The position numbers were made by a program, and so were the translations under genes. Positions 31,872 through 39,821 of a stretch of 39,878 nt of DNA are shown piece after piece. The notes below the pieces were generated by a model. The model had not been told where the DNA came from. It saw only the letters and a program-made list of their open reading frames with translations, and searched no databases. The stretch is taken from positions 1 through 39,878 of the forward strand of contig CAJTYD010000017.1 of the NCBI GenBank assembly GCA_910583775.1. The letters run 5' to 3'. This DNA is from an uncultured Muribaculaceae bacterium. GTDB lineage: Bacteria; Bacteroidota; Bacteroidia; Bacteroidales; Muribaculaceae. The stretch's first letter is position 1. Every line of letters starts with the position of its first letter.

Positions 31872-31991
31872 CAATTAAATACTCAATGTGGATATTGTAA
31901 TCAAGCGTCCGCGCTTAAAGAATATATTCCACTGATAATCAAAATATATCGTTGAAATAGTATAAATATCTACAAACTTAACAACAAGATC

Positions 31992-33149
31992 ATGAAACTC
32001 ATTGAGAAAACAGCAGTGCTCTGCTCCATACTGGCAATGTGTGCCTGCGGATCTCAGAAAGAGACGGCAGAACTGACCCTTTCCGGACTGAATCCGGATA
32101 ACTTCAAGACAGAAGTCAATGGTGATTCAACAGCCCTTGTAACGCTTCGCAATGCTTCCGGAATGGAAGTGTGTATCACAAACTACGGCGGACGCATCGT
32201 TTCCATTATGGTTCCCGACAAGAATGACGTCTATCAGGATGTGGTTCTCGGATTCGACAGCATCCAGGCTTACTTTCCTGAAAACAACAAGACAGATTTT
32301 GGGGCCGCCATCGGCAGATACGCCAACAGAATCAACTTGGGAAAATTCGTTCTTGACGGCGACACGATCCAGCTTCCGCAAAACAATTTCAACCACTGCC
32401 TCCACGGAGGAACAGATATGGGCGACCTGGGCTGGCAATATCGCGTCTATAAAATTGAGAATTCAACCGACAGCACACTTACATTATCAATCGATTCTCC
32501 CGACGGCGACAATCATTTTCCCGGGAAAGTGAAAGCCAAAGTAACCTATTCGCTATCATCCGACAATCAGCTCAGAATAGAGTATAGCGCCACTACCGAC
32601 AAACCGACGATCATAAATATGACCAATCACTCATATTTCAATCTGTCGGGAAATCCCGAAATAGCCGTCACCGATGAGACAATGTGGATAAACGCCGACA
32701 ATTTCACTCCGGTCGACAGCACATTCATGACAACAGGAGAAATCGTCCCGGTTAAAGACACTCCTATGGATTTCACCACAGAAAAACTTATAGGAAAGGA
32801 TATCGAATCTGTCGACTATCTCCAGATAAAATATGGAAAAGGATATGACCACAACTATGTCCTCAACACCAGGGGAGATCTGACCAAGGTCGCCGCAAGA
32901 GTGAAAGATCCCCATTCAGGCATTATTCTTGAAGTCTTCACCAACGAACCCGGCGTACAGTTCTATACCGGCAACTTCCTTGACGGCACAGTCACTGGCA
33001 AGAAGGCAAAAATCTATAATAAGAGACACGGGCTTTGCCTTGAGACCCAGCATTATCCCGATTCTCCCAACAAACCGCAGTGGCCCAGCACGGTTCTTCG
33101 TCCTGGCGAGACCTACAACAGCATCTGCATCTATAAATTCTCTAAATAA
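31992..33149 (+). CDS. galM: Aldose 1-epimerase (mutarotase), lipoprotein
   Basis: Mutarotases interconvert alpha and beta anomers of aldoses. The 385-residue product starts with a lipoprotein-type signal ending at SILAMCAC, with Cys19 the likely lipidated residue followed by GSQ, so it should be anchored in the envelope. The fold motifs are complete: NYGGRIVSIMVPD, AAIGRYANRI, HGGTDMGDLGWQYR, and MTNHSYFNLSG with the catalytic His. The catalytic Glu lies in CLETQHYPDSPNKP. It is the first gene of the arabinose operon and corresponds in position to the mutarotase gene at the head of the Bacteroides ara cluster. It probably supplies the anomer used by the symporter encoded next, 29 bp downstream. 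Its substrate is inferred from the operon, since the family acts on many sugars. Confidence 0.9.
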   Translation: MKLIEKTAVLCSILAMCACGSQKETAELTLSGLNPDNFKTEVNGDSTALVTLRNASGMEVCITNYGGRIVSIMVPDKNDVYQDVVLGFDSIQAYFPENNKTDFGAAIGRYANRINLGKFVLDGDTIQLPQNNFNHCLHGGTDMGDLGWQYRVYKIENSTDSTLTLSIDSPDGDNHFPGKVKAKVTYSLSSDNQLRIEYSATTDKPTIINMTNHSYFNLSGNPEIAVTDETMWINADNFTPVDSTFMTTGEIVPVKDTPMDFTTEKLIGKDIESVDYLQIKYGKGYDHNYVLNTRGDLTKVAARVKDPHSGIILEVFTNEPGVQFYTGNFLDGTVTGKKAKIYNKRHGLCLETQHYPDSPNKPQWPSTVLRPGETYNSICIYKFSK

Positions 33150-33178
33150 ACTAACCGTATTAACCTAACCTAAAGATT

Positions 33179-34867
33179 ATGGCATTTTTAGACTGGCTTG
33201 TTATTGGTCTGTTCTTCGTAGCGCTGATTCTCATCATCGTGTGGGTTTCGCGTCAGAAACAGAACACAGCCTCAGATTATTTCCTGGGAGGAAAGGATGC
33301 TACATGGATAGCAATCGGAGCCTCGATCTTCGCCTCCAACATCGGATCGGAACATCTTATCGGACTCGCCGGAGCCGGCGCGTCAAGCGGAATGGCCATG
33401 GCCCACTGGGAGATTCAGGGATGGATGATCCTTATTCTCGGATGGGTATTCGTTCCATTTTATTCCCGCTCCATGGTCTACACCATGCCGGAGTTCCTTG
33501 AAAGACGTTATAACGGAGCATCCCGAACGATTCTGTCGCTGATCTCTCTGATCAGCTACGTGCTTACCAAAGTGGCGGTAACCGTTTATGCCGGCGGCCT
33601 GGTTTTCCAGCAGGTATTCGGCATCGACACCCTCTGGGGCATCGACTTCTTCTGGATCGCCGCAATCGGCCTCGTGCTCATCACTGCACTCTACACAATC
33701 TTCGGCGGTATGAAGTCTGTGCTCTATACCTCTGTGCTGCAGACGCCGATCCTGCTCCTCGGCTCGCTGATCATCCTTGTGCTCGGACTTCGCGAGCTCG
33801 GCGGCTGGGACGAGATGATGCGTATCTGCTCTGCAGTGAAGGTAAACGAATACGGAGATACGATGACCAATCTTATCCGCAGCAACAACGATGCGCAATA
33901 TCCCTGGCTCGGCGCCCTGATCGGCTCGGCAGTGATCGGTTTCTGGTATTGGTGTACCGACCAGTTCATCGTTCAGCGTGTCCTTTCCGGCAAAGACGAG
34001 AAACAGAGCAGACGAGGAACTATCTTCGGTGCTTACCTGAAACTTCTTCCGGTATTCCTTTTCCTTATCCCCGGTATGATCGCCTTTGCCCTTCATCAGA
34101 ATCTTGGCGACTTCCTTCCCCTCACACCCGAAGGAACACCTAACTCGGACGCAGCCTTCCCGACACTCGTCGCCAAGCTGCTTCCCGCCGGAGTAAAGGG
34201 CCTTATCGTCTGCGGTATTCTCGCGGCCCTGATGAGCTCGCTGGCTTCTCTGTTCAACTCCTCTTCAGCGCTTTTCACAATCGACTTCTACCAGAGATTC
34301 CATCCCAAGACAGATTCCAAGAAACTTGTGAGAATCGGTCAGGCAGCCACAGTAGTCATTGTTCTGCTCGGTATAGTATGGATTCCAGTGATGCGTTCGA
34401 TGGGAGACGTGCTTTACAATTACCTGCAGGAGGTTCAGTCAGTACTTGCACCGGGCATCGCCGCTGCATTCCTTATGGGTATCGTTTGGAAACGCACCAC
34501 GGCCCAGGGCGGCATGTGGGGTCTCATCTCCGGTCTGGCCATAGGACTGACACGTCTGTCGGCAAAGATCTGGTACGACTTCAACCCGACGCTGCCTGGC
34601 GAAGGCCACAGCTTGTTCCAGTATATCTTCTATGATTGCAACTGGCTGTTCTTCTGCGGATGGATGCTTCTCTTCTGTCTCGCTGTAGTGTTTGTGGTCT
34701 CGATGTTCACCAAAGCACCGGAACCCGCTAAAATACAAGGTCTTGTTTTCGGAACATCCACCGAGAAGCAGCGTCTTGAAACCCGTCAGAGCTGGAACGG
34801 CTGGGATATATTCCACACAGTAGTGATTCTTGGAATTACCGTAGCGTTCTACATCTATTTCTGGTAA
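33179..34867 (+). CDS. Sodium/sugar symporter of the SSS family, probable arabinose importer
   Basis: The 562-residue protein belongs to the SLC5/SSS family of sodium-coupled symporters and has about 14 predicted membrane helices. Family motifs are AIGASIFASNIGSEHLIGLAG in helix 1-2, the conserved FWYWCTDQFIVQRVL segment near residue 255-270, and LMSSLASLFNSSSALFTIDFYQRF near 347-370, which includes residues of the sodium site. SGLT-like members with GSEHLIGLAG carry sugars rather than amino acids. Context gives arabinose as the likely substrate: it lies between the mutarotase and the AraR, araD, araA and araB genes. There is no TonB-dependent receptor in the operon, so outer-membrane passage of the free sugar must use other porins. 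A 15-bp gap separates it from araR. Confidence 0.92.
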   Translation: MAFLDWLVIGLFFVALILIIVWVSRQKQNTASDYFLGGKDATWIAIGASIFASNIGSEHLIGLAGAGASSGMAMAHWEIQGWMILILGWVFVPFYSRSMVYTMPEFLERRYNGASRTILSLISLISYVLTKVAVTVYAGGLVFQQVFGIDTLWGIDFFWIAAIGLVLITALYTIFGGMKSVLYTSVLQTPILLLGSLIILVLGLRELGGWDEMMRICSAVKVNEYGDTMTNLIRSNNDAQYPWLGALIGSAVIGFWYWCTDQFIVQRVLSGKDEKQSRRGTIFGAYLKLLPVFLFLIPGMIAFALHQNLGDFLPLTPEGTPNSDAAFPTLVAKLLPAGVKGLIVCGILAALMSSLASLFNSSSALFTIDFYQRFHPKTDSKKLVRIGQAATVVIVLLGIVWIPVMRSMGDVLYNYLQEVQSVLAPGIAAAFLMGIVWKRTTAQGGMWGLISGLAIGLTRLSAKIWYDFNPTLPGEGHSLFQYIFYDCNWLFFCGWMLLFCLAVVFVVSMFTKAPEPAKIQGLVFGTSTEKQRLETRQSWNGWDIFHTVVILGITVAFYIYFW

Positions 34868-34882
34868 ATTTCGAAATCAAAC

Positions 34883-35581
34883 ATGGCAGAAGACAAATTG
34901 CAGACCAACAACTACTACAGCGAACACGACAGGCTTTATGTCAGTGTCGACTGTATCGTATTCGGCTTGAATGAGGGGAGCCTTCAGCTCCTCCTCATCA
35001 AGCGCGATTTCGAACCACACAAAGGGGAGTGGTCGCTTATGGGCGGATTTGTCAATTTAAATGAAAGTGTCGACGACGCTGCAAGAAGGGTCTTGAAAGA
35101 CCTTACAGGTCTCGACGGCATTTACATGCGACAGATTGGAACTTTCGGAGAGGTCGACCGCGACCCCGGAGAACGGGTTGTGTCTGTCGCATACTCCGCA
35201 TTGCTCAATTTCCCCGACATAGATCATAACATTTTAAAAAGCCACAACGCATCGTGGGTGGATATCAATAAAATTCCGAACCTGAGCTTTGATCATTCGC
35301 AGATGGTTGAAAAAGCCGTTGTCAAGATAAAACAGAGACTGAAAACAGAGCCTTTGGTTTTCCGACTGCTTCCAGAAATGTTCACGCTGACTCAGCTCCA
35401 ACAGCTTTATGAGACAATCGCAGGTCAAAAGATGGATAAAAGAAATTTCCGCAGAAGAGCTCTCGAAAACTCCTGCATAGTTCCAACCGGTCACATAGAC
35501 AAGACGGGATCGAGAAGAGGGGCGAGGCTCTACAGCTTCGATGCGAAAGACAAACTTGGCATTTCAAATTTTAAACTTTAA
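34883..35581 (+). CDS. araR: NUDIX-derived transcription regulator AraR
   Basis: Bacteroidetes AraR is a regulator of L-arabinose genes built from a NUDIX domain and a C-terminal winged helix. Here the NUDIX fold covers about residues 15-150. The box that should read GX5EX7REUXEEXGU is at 55-77 as GFVNLNE...RVLKDLTGL: the Glu residues that bind the catalytic metal are replaced by Val70, Asp73 and Leu74. Hydrolase activity is therefore unlikely and a sensing role likely. The winged helix lies at about 165-225 (LTQLQQLYETIAG through SRRGARLYSFD). No signal peptide is present. The position inside the operon it should control matches the Bacteroides order. Arabinose or a related sugar should be the ligand. 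Confidence 0.88.
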   Translation: MAEDKLQTNNYYSEHDRLYVSVDCIVFGLNEGSLQLLLIKRDFEPHKGEWSLMGGFVNLNESVDDAARRVLKDLTGLDGIYMRQIGTFGEVDRDPGERVVSVAYSALLNFPDIDHNILKSHNASWVDINKIPNLSFDHSQMVEKAVVKIKQRLKTEPLVFRLLPEMFTLTQLQQLYETIAGQKMDKRNFRRRALENSCIVPTGHIDKTGSRRGARLYSFDAKDKLGISNFKL

Positions 35582-35588
35582 AAACAGG

Positions 35589-35620
35589 TTTAGAAACTGT
35601 TTCTTAGAACCAAACACACT
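35589..35620. other. Possible mobile-element end fragments before araD
   Basis: TTTAGAAACTGTTTC at 35590-35604 is followed by CAAACACACT at 35611-35620. The second word is identical to ten bases of the right terminal repeat of the 14171-14365 element and likewise lies just before a start codon. It could be a relic of an insertion, or chance in AT-rich DNA. Confidence 0.25.
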
Positions 35621-35626
35621 TTCAGA

Positions 35627-36316
35627 ATGCTTGAAGAATTAAAAGAGAAAGTATTCCAGGCCAATCTCGATTTGGTAAAGCATGATCTCGTGATATTCAC
35701 ATGGGGTAATGTCTCTGGAATCGATCGTGAGAAAAACCTTGTGGTGATAAAGCCGAGCGGCGTTAGCTACGACACCATGAAGGCAAGCGACATGGTTGTC
35801 GTCGACCTATACACCGGAGAGGTTGTCGACGGGAACCTGCGTCCCTCGTCCGACACTCCGACCCACCTTGTGCTCTATCGCGCGTTTCCCGAAATCGGGG
35901 GAGTGGTCCATACCCATTCCACCTACGCCACAGCCTGGTCACAAGCCGGCATAGACCTTCCGAACATCGGCACCACACATGCCGACTATTTCCATGACGC
36001 CGTTCCATGCACTGCCGACATGACAGTGGAAGAAGTGGAAGGCGACTATGAACTTGAAACCGGCAACGTGATAGTAAAAAGATTCGAGGGAATCAATCCG
36101 GTTCATACACCGGGAGTGCTGGTAAAGAATCACGGGCCATTCACATGGGGAAAGACTCCGGCGGAAGCCGTCCACAACGCCGTCGTCCTCGAACAGGTAG
36201 CGAAGATGGCGAGCATTGCTTACGGAATCAATCCCGGCCTGACAATGAACCCTCTGCTTGTAGAGAAACACTTCTCCCGCAAACATGGACCAAATGCTTA
36301 TTACGGACAAAAATAA
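35627..36316 (+). CDS. araD: L-ribulose-5-phosphate 4-epimerase
   Basis: AraD converts L-ribulose 5-phosphate to D-xylulose 5-phosphate, the exit to the pentose phosphate pathway. The 229-residue product is a class II aldolase-fold protein. Zinc ligands are His95 and His97 in VVHTHSTYATAW and a third His at about 169 in VKNHGPF. Asp76 in SSDTPTHL matches the conserved acidic residue of the E. coli enzyme, and GNVSGID is the phosphate-binding loop. Length and motifs match AraD rather than fuculose aldolase, and the araA/araB neighbours support this. It is the fourth gene of the arabinose operon, 45 bp after araR and 20 bp before araA. Confidence 0.94.
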   Translation: MLEELKEKVFQANLDLVKHDLVIFTWGNVSGIDREKNLVVIKPSGVSYDTMKASDMVVVDLYTGEVVDGNLRPSSDTPTHLVLYRAFPEIGGVVHTHSTYATAWSQAGIDLPNIGTTHADYFHDAVPCTADMTVEEVEGDYELETGNVIVKRFEGINPVHTPGVLVKNHGPFTWGKTPAEAVHNAVVLEQVAKMASIAYGINPGLTMNPLLVEKHFSRKHGPNAYYGQK

Positions 36317-36336
36317 CAATATAAATAAAGAATAAT

Positions 36337-37875
36337 ATGAATAATTTATTTGATCAATATGAAGTATGGTGGGTTACCGGAGCACAGCTCCTTTATGGAG
36401 GTGACGCTGTTGTCAAAGTTGACTCTCACTCCAAAGACATGGTTGAAGGTCTTAATAAATCAGGCCTTCTTCCCGTAAAAGTAGTCTATAAGGGCACAGC
36501 CAACTCCTCGAAGGAGGTGTCGGATGTGATGAAGGCAGCAAACAACGATCCCCGCTGCGCAGGCGTCATCACCTGGATGCACACCTTCTCGCCGGCAAAG
36601 ATGTGGATTCACGGACTGCAGCAGCTCAAGAAACCTCTGCTTCATTTTCATACACAGTATAACGCCGAGATTCCCTGGAACGAAATCGACATGGACTTCA
36701 TGAACCTCAACCAGAGCGCTCACGGAGACCGCGAGTTCGGCCATATCTGCACCCGCATGCGCATCCGCCGCAAGGTAGTTGTCGGCCATTGGACTGATCC
36801 CGAAGTTCTTAAGAAAATCGCTGTATGGGAGAAAGTCTGCGTAGCCTGGGCCGATGCTCAGGATATGCTTATCCTTCGTTTCGGCGACCAGATGAATAAC
36901 GTCGCCGTTACCGACGGAGACAAAGTCGAGGCTGAACAGCGTCTGGGATATCATGTCGACTATTGTCCGGTGAGCGATCTTATGGAGTATCATAAAAAAA
37001 TCAAGGAAGAGGACATCAAGAAACTTGTAAAAGAATATTTCTCACTTTACGAACACGCCGAAGATCTCGAGAATCCCGAAACCGAGGGATACAAGTCTAT
37101 CTGGAACGCAGCCCATGCAGAGCTCACGCTCCGTGCCATCCTTACCGACAAGGGTGCAAAAGGATTCACGACCAACTTCGATGACCTCGGAACAGCCGAT
37201 ATCAACGATCCCAAATTCGTGGGATTCGATCAGATTCCGGGTCTCGCATCGCAGCGTCTGATGGCCGAGGGATATGGCTTCGGCGCAGAAGGCGACTGGA
37301 AATCGGCAGCCCTTTACCGCACGGTATGGGTTATGTCGGAAGGCAAGGCATGCTCCTTCCTCGAGGACTACACCTTGAACTTCAACGGCAAGGAAAGTTC
37401 AATTCTTCAGGCACATATGCTTGAGGTCTGCCCGCTCATCGCAGAGGAGAAGCCCCGTCTGGAAGTTCATTTCCTCGGCATCGGCATCAGAAAAGCTCAG
37501 ACAGCGCGTCTTGTTTTCACTTCAAAACCGGGCAACGGTCTGACAGCAACCGTTGTTGACCTCGGCAACCGTTTCCGTCTGATCGTCAACGATGTTGAAT
37601 GTATCAAATCGAAACCTATGCCCAAGCTCCCCGTGGCATCCGCTCTCTGGATCCCGATGCCTGATTTCGAAACAGGAGCAGCTGCATGGATTCTTGCAGG
37701 AGGAACACACCATTCATGCTTCTCATACGAGCTTACCCCCGAATACTGGGAAGACTATGCAGAGATCGCAGGAATCGAAATGTCGCACATCGACAAGAAC
37801 ACCACCATTCCTGAGTTCAAGGATCATCTACGCTGGAACGAGGTTTATTATATGCTCAACAAGGCGTTAATGTAA
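36337..37875 (+). CDS. araA: L-arabinose isomerase
   Basis: AraA isomerises L-arabinose to L-ribulose with manganese. The 512-residue product is of family length (about 500). It begins with the characteristic EVWWVTGAQLLYGGDAVVKVD, followed by the conserved HTFSPAKMWIHGLQQLKKPLLHFHTQYN block near residue 85. The C-terminal half contains the manganese-site regions: ALYRTVWVMSEGKACSFLEDYTLNF and HMLEVCPLIAEEKPRLEVH with the ligand His, and GTHHSCFSYEL with the last His. It is expected in the cytoplasm as a hexamer. It lies 20 bp after araD and 13 bp before araB, so it is clearly part of the operon. Confidence 0.96.
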   Translation: MNNLFDQYEVWWVTGAQLLYGGDAVVKVDSHSKDMVEGLNKSGLLPVKVVYKGTANSSKEVSDVMKAANNDPRCAGVITWMHTFSPAKMWIHGLQQLKKPLLHFHTQYNAEIPWNEIDMDFMNLNQSAHGDREFGHICTRMRIRRKVVVGHWTDPEVLKKIAVWEKVCVAWADAQDMLILRFGDQMNNVAVTDGDKVEAEQRLGYHVDYCPVSDLMEYHKKIKEEDIKKLVKEYFSLYEHAEDLENPETEGYKSIWNAAHAELTLRAILTDKGAKGFTTNFDDLGTADINDPKFVGFDQIPGLASQRLMAEGYGFGAEGDWKSAALYRTVWVMSEGKACSFLEDYTLNFNGKESSILQAHMLEVCPLIAEEKPRLEVHFLGIGIRKAQTARLVFTSKPGNGLTATVVDLGNRFRLIVNDVECIKSKPMPKLPVASALWIPMPDFETGAAAWILAGGTHHSCFSYELTPEYWEDYAEIAGIEMSHIDKNTTIPEFKDHLRWNEVYYMLNKALM

Positions 37876-37888
37876 ATTCCAGACTATA

Positions 37889-39487
37889 ATGGACAATAAC
37901 GCAAAACAGACAATCCTTGAGGGTAAAGCCATACTCGGTATCGAGTTTGGCTCTACCCGCATCAAGGCTGTGCTTATAGATGAGCAAAACAATCCTATAG
38001 CGCAGGGAAGCCATCTGTGGGAGAACCAGCTCGTCGACGGACTCTGGACTTACAGCATCGACCGTATATGGTTCGGAGTGCAGGACTGCTATCGCGATCT
38101 TCGCGAGAATGTTCTCACCCAATATGGAGTCGAGATCGAGAATCTGGGCGCCATCGGAATCAGCGCCATGATGCACGGATATATGGCTTTCGACAAAAAC
38201 GAAAAAATCCTTGTTCCGTTCCGCACCTGGAGGAATACCAATACCGGAGAGGCCGCTGCCGTTCTTTCAAAAATTTTCAACTACAACATTCCTCTGAGAT
38301 GGAGCATTTCTCACCTTTATCAGGCAATCCTCAACGACGAGCCGCACGTTCCGGAGATTACGTTCCTCACCACACTGGCAGGATATATCCACTGGCAGAT
38401 CACTGGCGACAAAGTGCTCGGAATAGGGGATGCCTCGGGAATGCTCCCCATTGATCCCGAGACGAAGAATTATTCAGCAAAGATGGTCGAGGAGTTCGAC
38501 CGTCTCATCGCTTCCAAGGGTTATCCCTGGAAACTTGAGGATATTCTGCCCACGGTTCTTCCGGCCGGGAAGAACGCCGGAAAGCTGACGCCATCCGGTG
38601 CTGAGAAACTTGATATCTCAGGCCATCTGAAACCCGGCATTCCGGTATGTCCGCCAGAGGGAGATGCCGGAACGGGAATGGTGGCAACCAACGCAGTCAA
38701 ACAGCGTACGGGGAATGTCTCAGCCGGAACATCTTCTTTCTCCATGATAGTTGTGGAGAAGGAATTGAGCAAGCCCTACGAGATGATAGATATGGTCACC
38801 ACTCCCGACGGCAGTCTGGTGGCGATGGTTCATTGCAACAACTGCACTTCAGATCTCAACGCCTGGATAAATATCTTCAAAGAGTATAACGAGCTTTTCG
38901 GCATGGATATCGAGCCTGACGAGCTCTATGGCAGACTTTACAGAAACGCCCTTAAAGGCGATGCCGACTGTGGAGGAGTGATCTCGTATAATTATTTCTC
39001 GGGTGAGCCTGTGACCGGTCTCAAAGAGGGAAGGCCTCTGTTCGTCCGCAGTGTTTCCGACAGATTCAATCTCGCTAATTTCATGCGGGCTAATCTGAAT
39101 GCTGCGGTAGCGGTGCTCAAGATAGGCAATGACATCCTTTTCAACGACGAAAAGATAAAGGTTGACAGAATAACAGGACACGGAGGTCTGTTCAAGACAA
39201 AAGGCGTCGGTCAGCGTATCCTCGCGGCTGCCCTGAATTCTCCGATATCCGTTATGGAGACAGCCGGAGAAGGCGGAGCATGGGGAATGGCCCTGCTCGC
39301 CTCCTATCTTGTAAACAACAGAGAGGACAGGAATCTTGCGGATTTCCTTGAGATAGATGTCTTCCACGGAAATGTAGGAGAAAAAGTTGATCCCGTTCCG
39401 GAAGAGGTTGAAGGATTCAACAGATATATCGAGAACTATATTGCAGGACTCAACATAGAAAAAGCGGCTGTCAAGTATAAGAAATAG
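37889..39487 (+). CDS. araB: FGGY carbohydrate kinase, probable L-ribulokinase
   Basis: The kinase phosphorylates L-ribulose to L-ribulose 5-phosphate, linking AraA to AraD. The 532-residue product has the FGGY fold: the N-terminal phosphate-binding loop GIEFGSTRIKAVLIDEQNN, a mid-domain GDASGMLPIDPETKNYS, the loop GTGMVATNAVKQRTGNVSAGTSSFSMIV, and the C-terminal adenosine motif ITGHGGLFKTKGVGQRILAAAL. By family alone it could be labelled xylulokinase or gluconokinase-like. Its place behind araD and araA makes ribulokinase the better reading, as for the corresponding gene in the Bacteroides ara cluster. It is the last gene of the operon, and a strong terminator follows at 39557. Confidence 0.88.
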   Translation: MDNNAKQTILEGKAILGIEFGSTRIKAVLIDEQNNPIAQGSHLWENQLVDGLWTYSIDRIWFGVQDCYRDLRENVLTQYGVEIENLGAIGISAMMHGYMAFDKNEKILVPFRTWRNTNTGEAAAVLSKIFNYNIPLRWSISHLYQAILNDEPHVPEITFLTTLAGYIHWQITGDKVLGIGDASGMLPIDPETKNYSAKMVEEFDRLIASKGYPWKLEDILPTVLPAGKNAGKLTPSGAEKLDISGHLKPGIPVCPPEGDAGTGMVATNAVKQRTGNVSAGTSSFSMIVVEKELSKPYEMIDMVTTPDGSLVAMVHCNNCTSDLNAWINIFKEYNELFGMDIEPDELYGRLYRNALKGDADCGGVISYNYFSGEPVTGLKEGRPLFVRSVSDRFNLANFMRANLNAAVAVLKIGNDILFNDEKIKVDRITGHGGLFKTKGVGQRILAAALNSPISVMETAGEGGAWGMALLASYLVNNREDRNLADFLEIDVFHGNVGEKVDPVPEEVEGFNRYIENYIAGLNIEKAAVKYKK

Positions 39488-39556
39488 CAGACAGGAAGAT
39501 TCCCGATAATTTAACATTTTTCGGGGGGACTCATCTTATATATCTATTATAACTAT

Positions 39557-39596
39557 AAATGGAATGAAACGCGTTTGTTTTTCATTCCATTTTTTA
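39557..39596 (+). terminator. Rho-independent terminator of the arabinose operon
   Basis: AAATGGAATGAAA (39557-39569) pairs exactly with TTTCATTCCATTT (39580-39592), a 13-bp stem with a 10-nt loop and a T-rich tail. It lies 70 bp after the araB stop. Confidence 0.92.
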
Positions 39597-39752
39597 TTTA
39601 AATTTTTCAGGTATACTTAGAAACGACTGTTTAAATCTCTTTCGAAAGTTTTATTATTAGAAACACTCTAATGAACAAGCTCTTAAATTTTACGCTTTAA
39701 AAAAGGGAATGGTAGAAATTGAATAACAGAAAAGAATATTGTAGTTTATTAT

Positions 39753-39773
39753 TTTCGATAGTTGCTATCGAAA
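39753..39773. repeat. 9-bp perfect inverted repeat near the right edge
   Basis: TTTCGATAG (39753-39761) and CTATCGAAA (39765-39773) are exact complements around TTG. There is no T tract, and the site lies just upstream of a promoter-like sequence, so an operator is more likely than a terminator. Confidence 0.55.
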
Positions 39774-39786
39774 CTTTCTTTAAAAC

Positions 39787-39821
39787 TTTGAATTTTATCC
39801 GTCGCGGCGTTTGTTACTTTG
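39787..39821 (+). promoter_or_regulatory. Possible promoter leading out of the window
   Basis: TTTG at 39787-39790 and TTACTTTG at 39814-39821 (one mismatch from TAnnTTTG) are spaced by 23 nt, a little more than the usual 19-21. The inverted repeat at 39753-39773 lies immediately upstream. Confidence 0.35.

Larger units (their letters stand above)
31564..31991. promoter_or_regulatory. Divergent regulatory region between the GH43-GH35 gene and the arabinose operon
   Basis: The 428-bp AT-rich region contains no supported gene. It holds a promoter in each direction, a 20-bp inverted repeat between them, a smaller inverted repeat TTGCA-ATGC-TGCAA (31838-31851), and a near-palindrome over the ara -7 box, all listed below. 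The arrangement suggests common control of the glycosidase and arabinose genes. Confidence 0.6.

Noticed and set aside
32683..32691. Perfect DnaA-box sequence TGTGGATAA
   Set aside because: It is a single copy inside the mutarotase coding sequence, far from any origin-like AT-rich region; one such 9-mer in 40 kb is within chance.
33383..34096. 237-codon ORF antisense to the symporter gene
   Set aside because: It is charged and His-rich, as expected from reading hydrophobic codons backwards.
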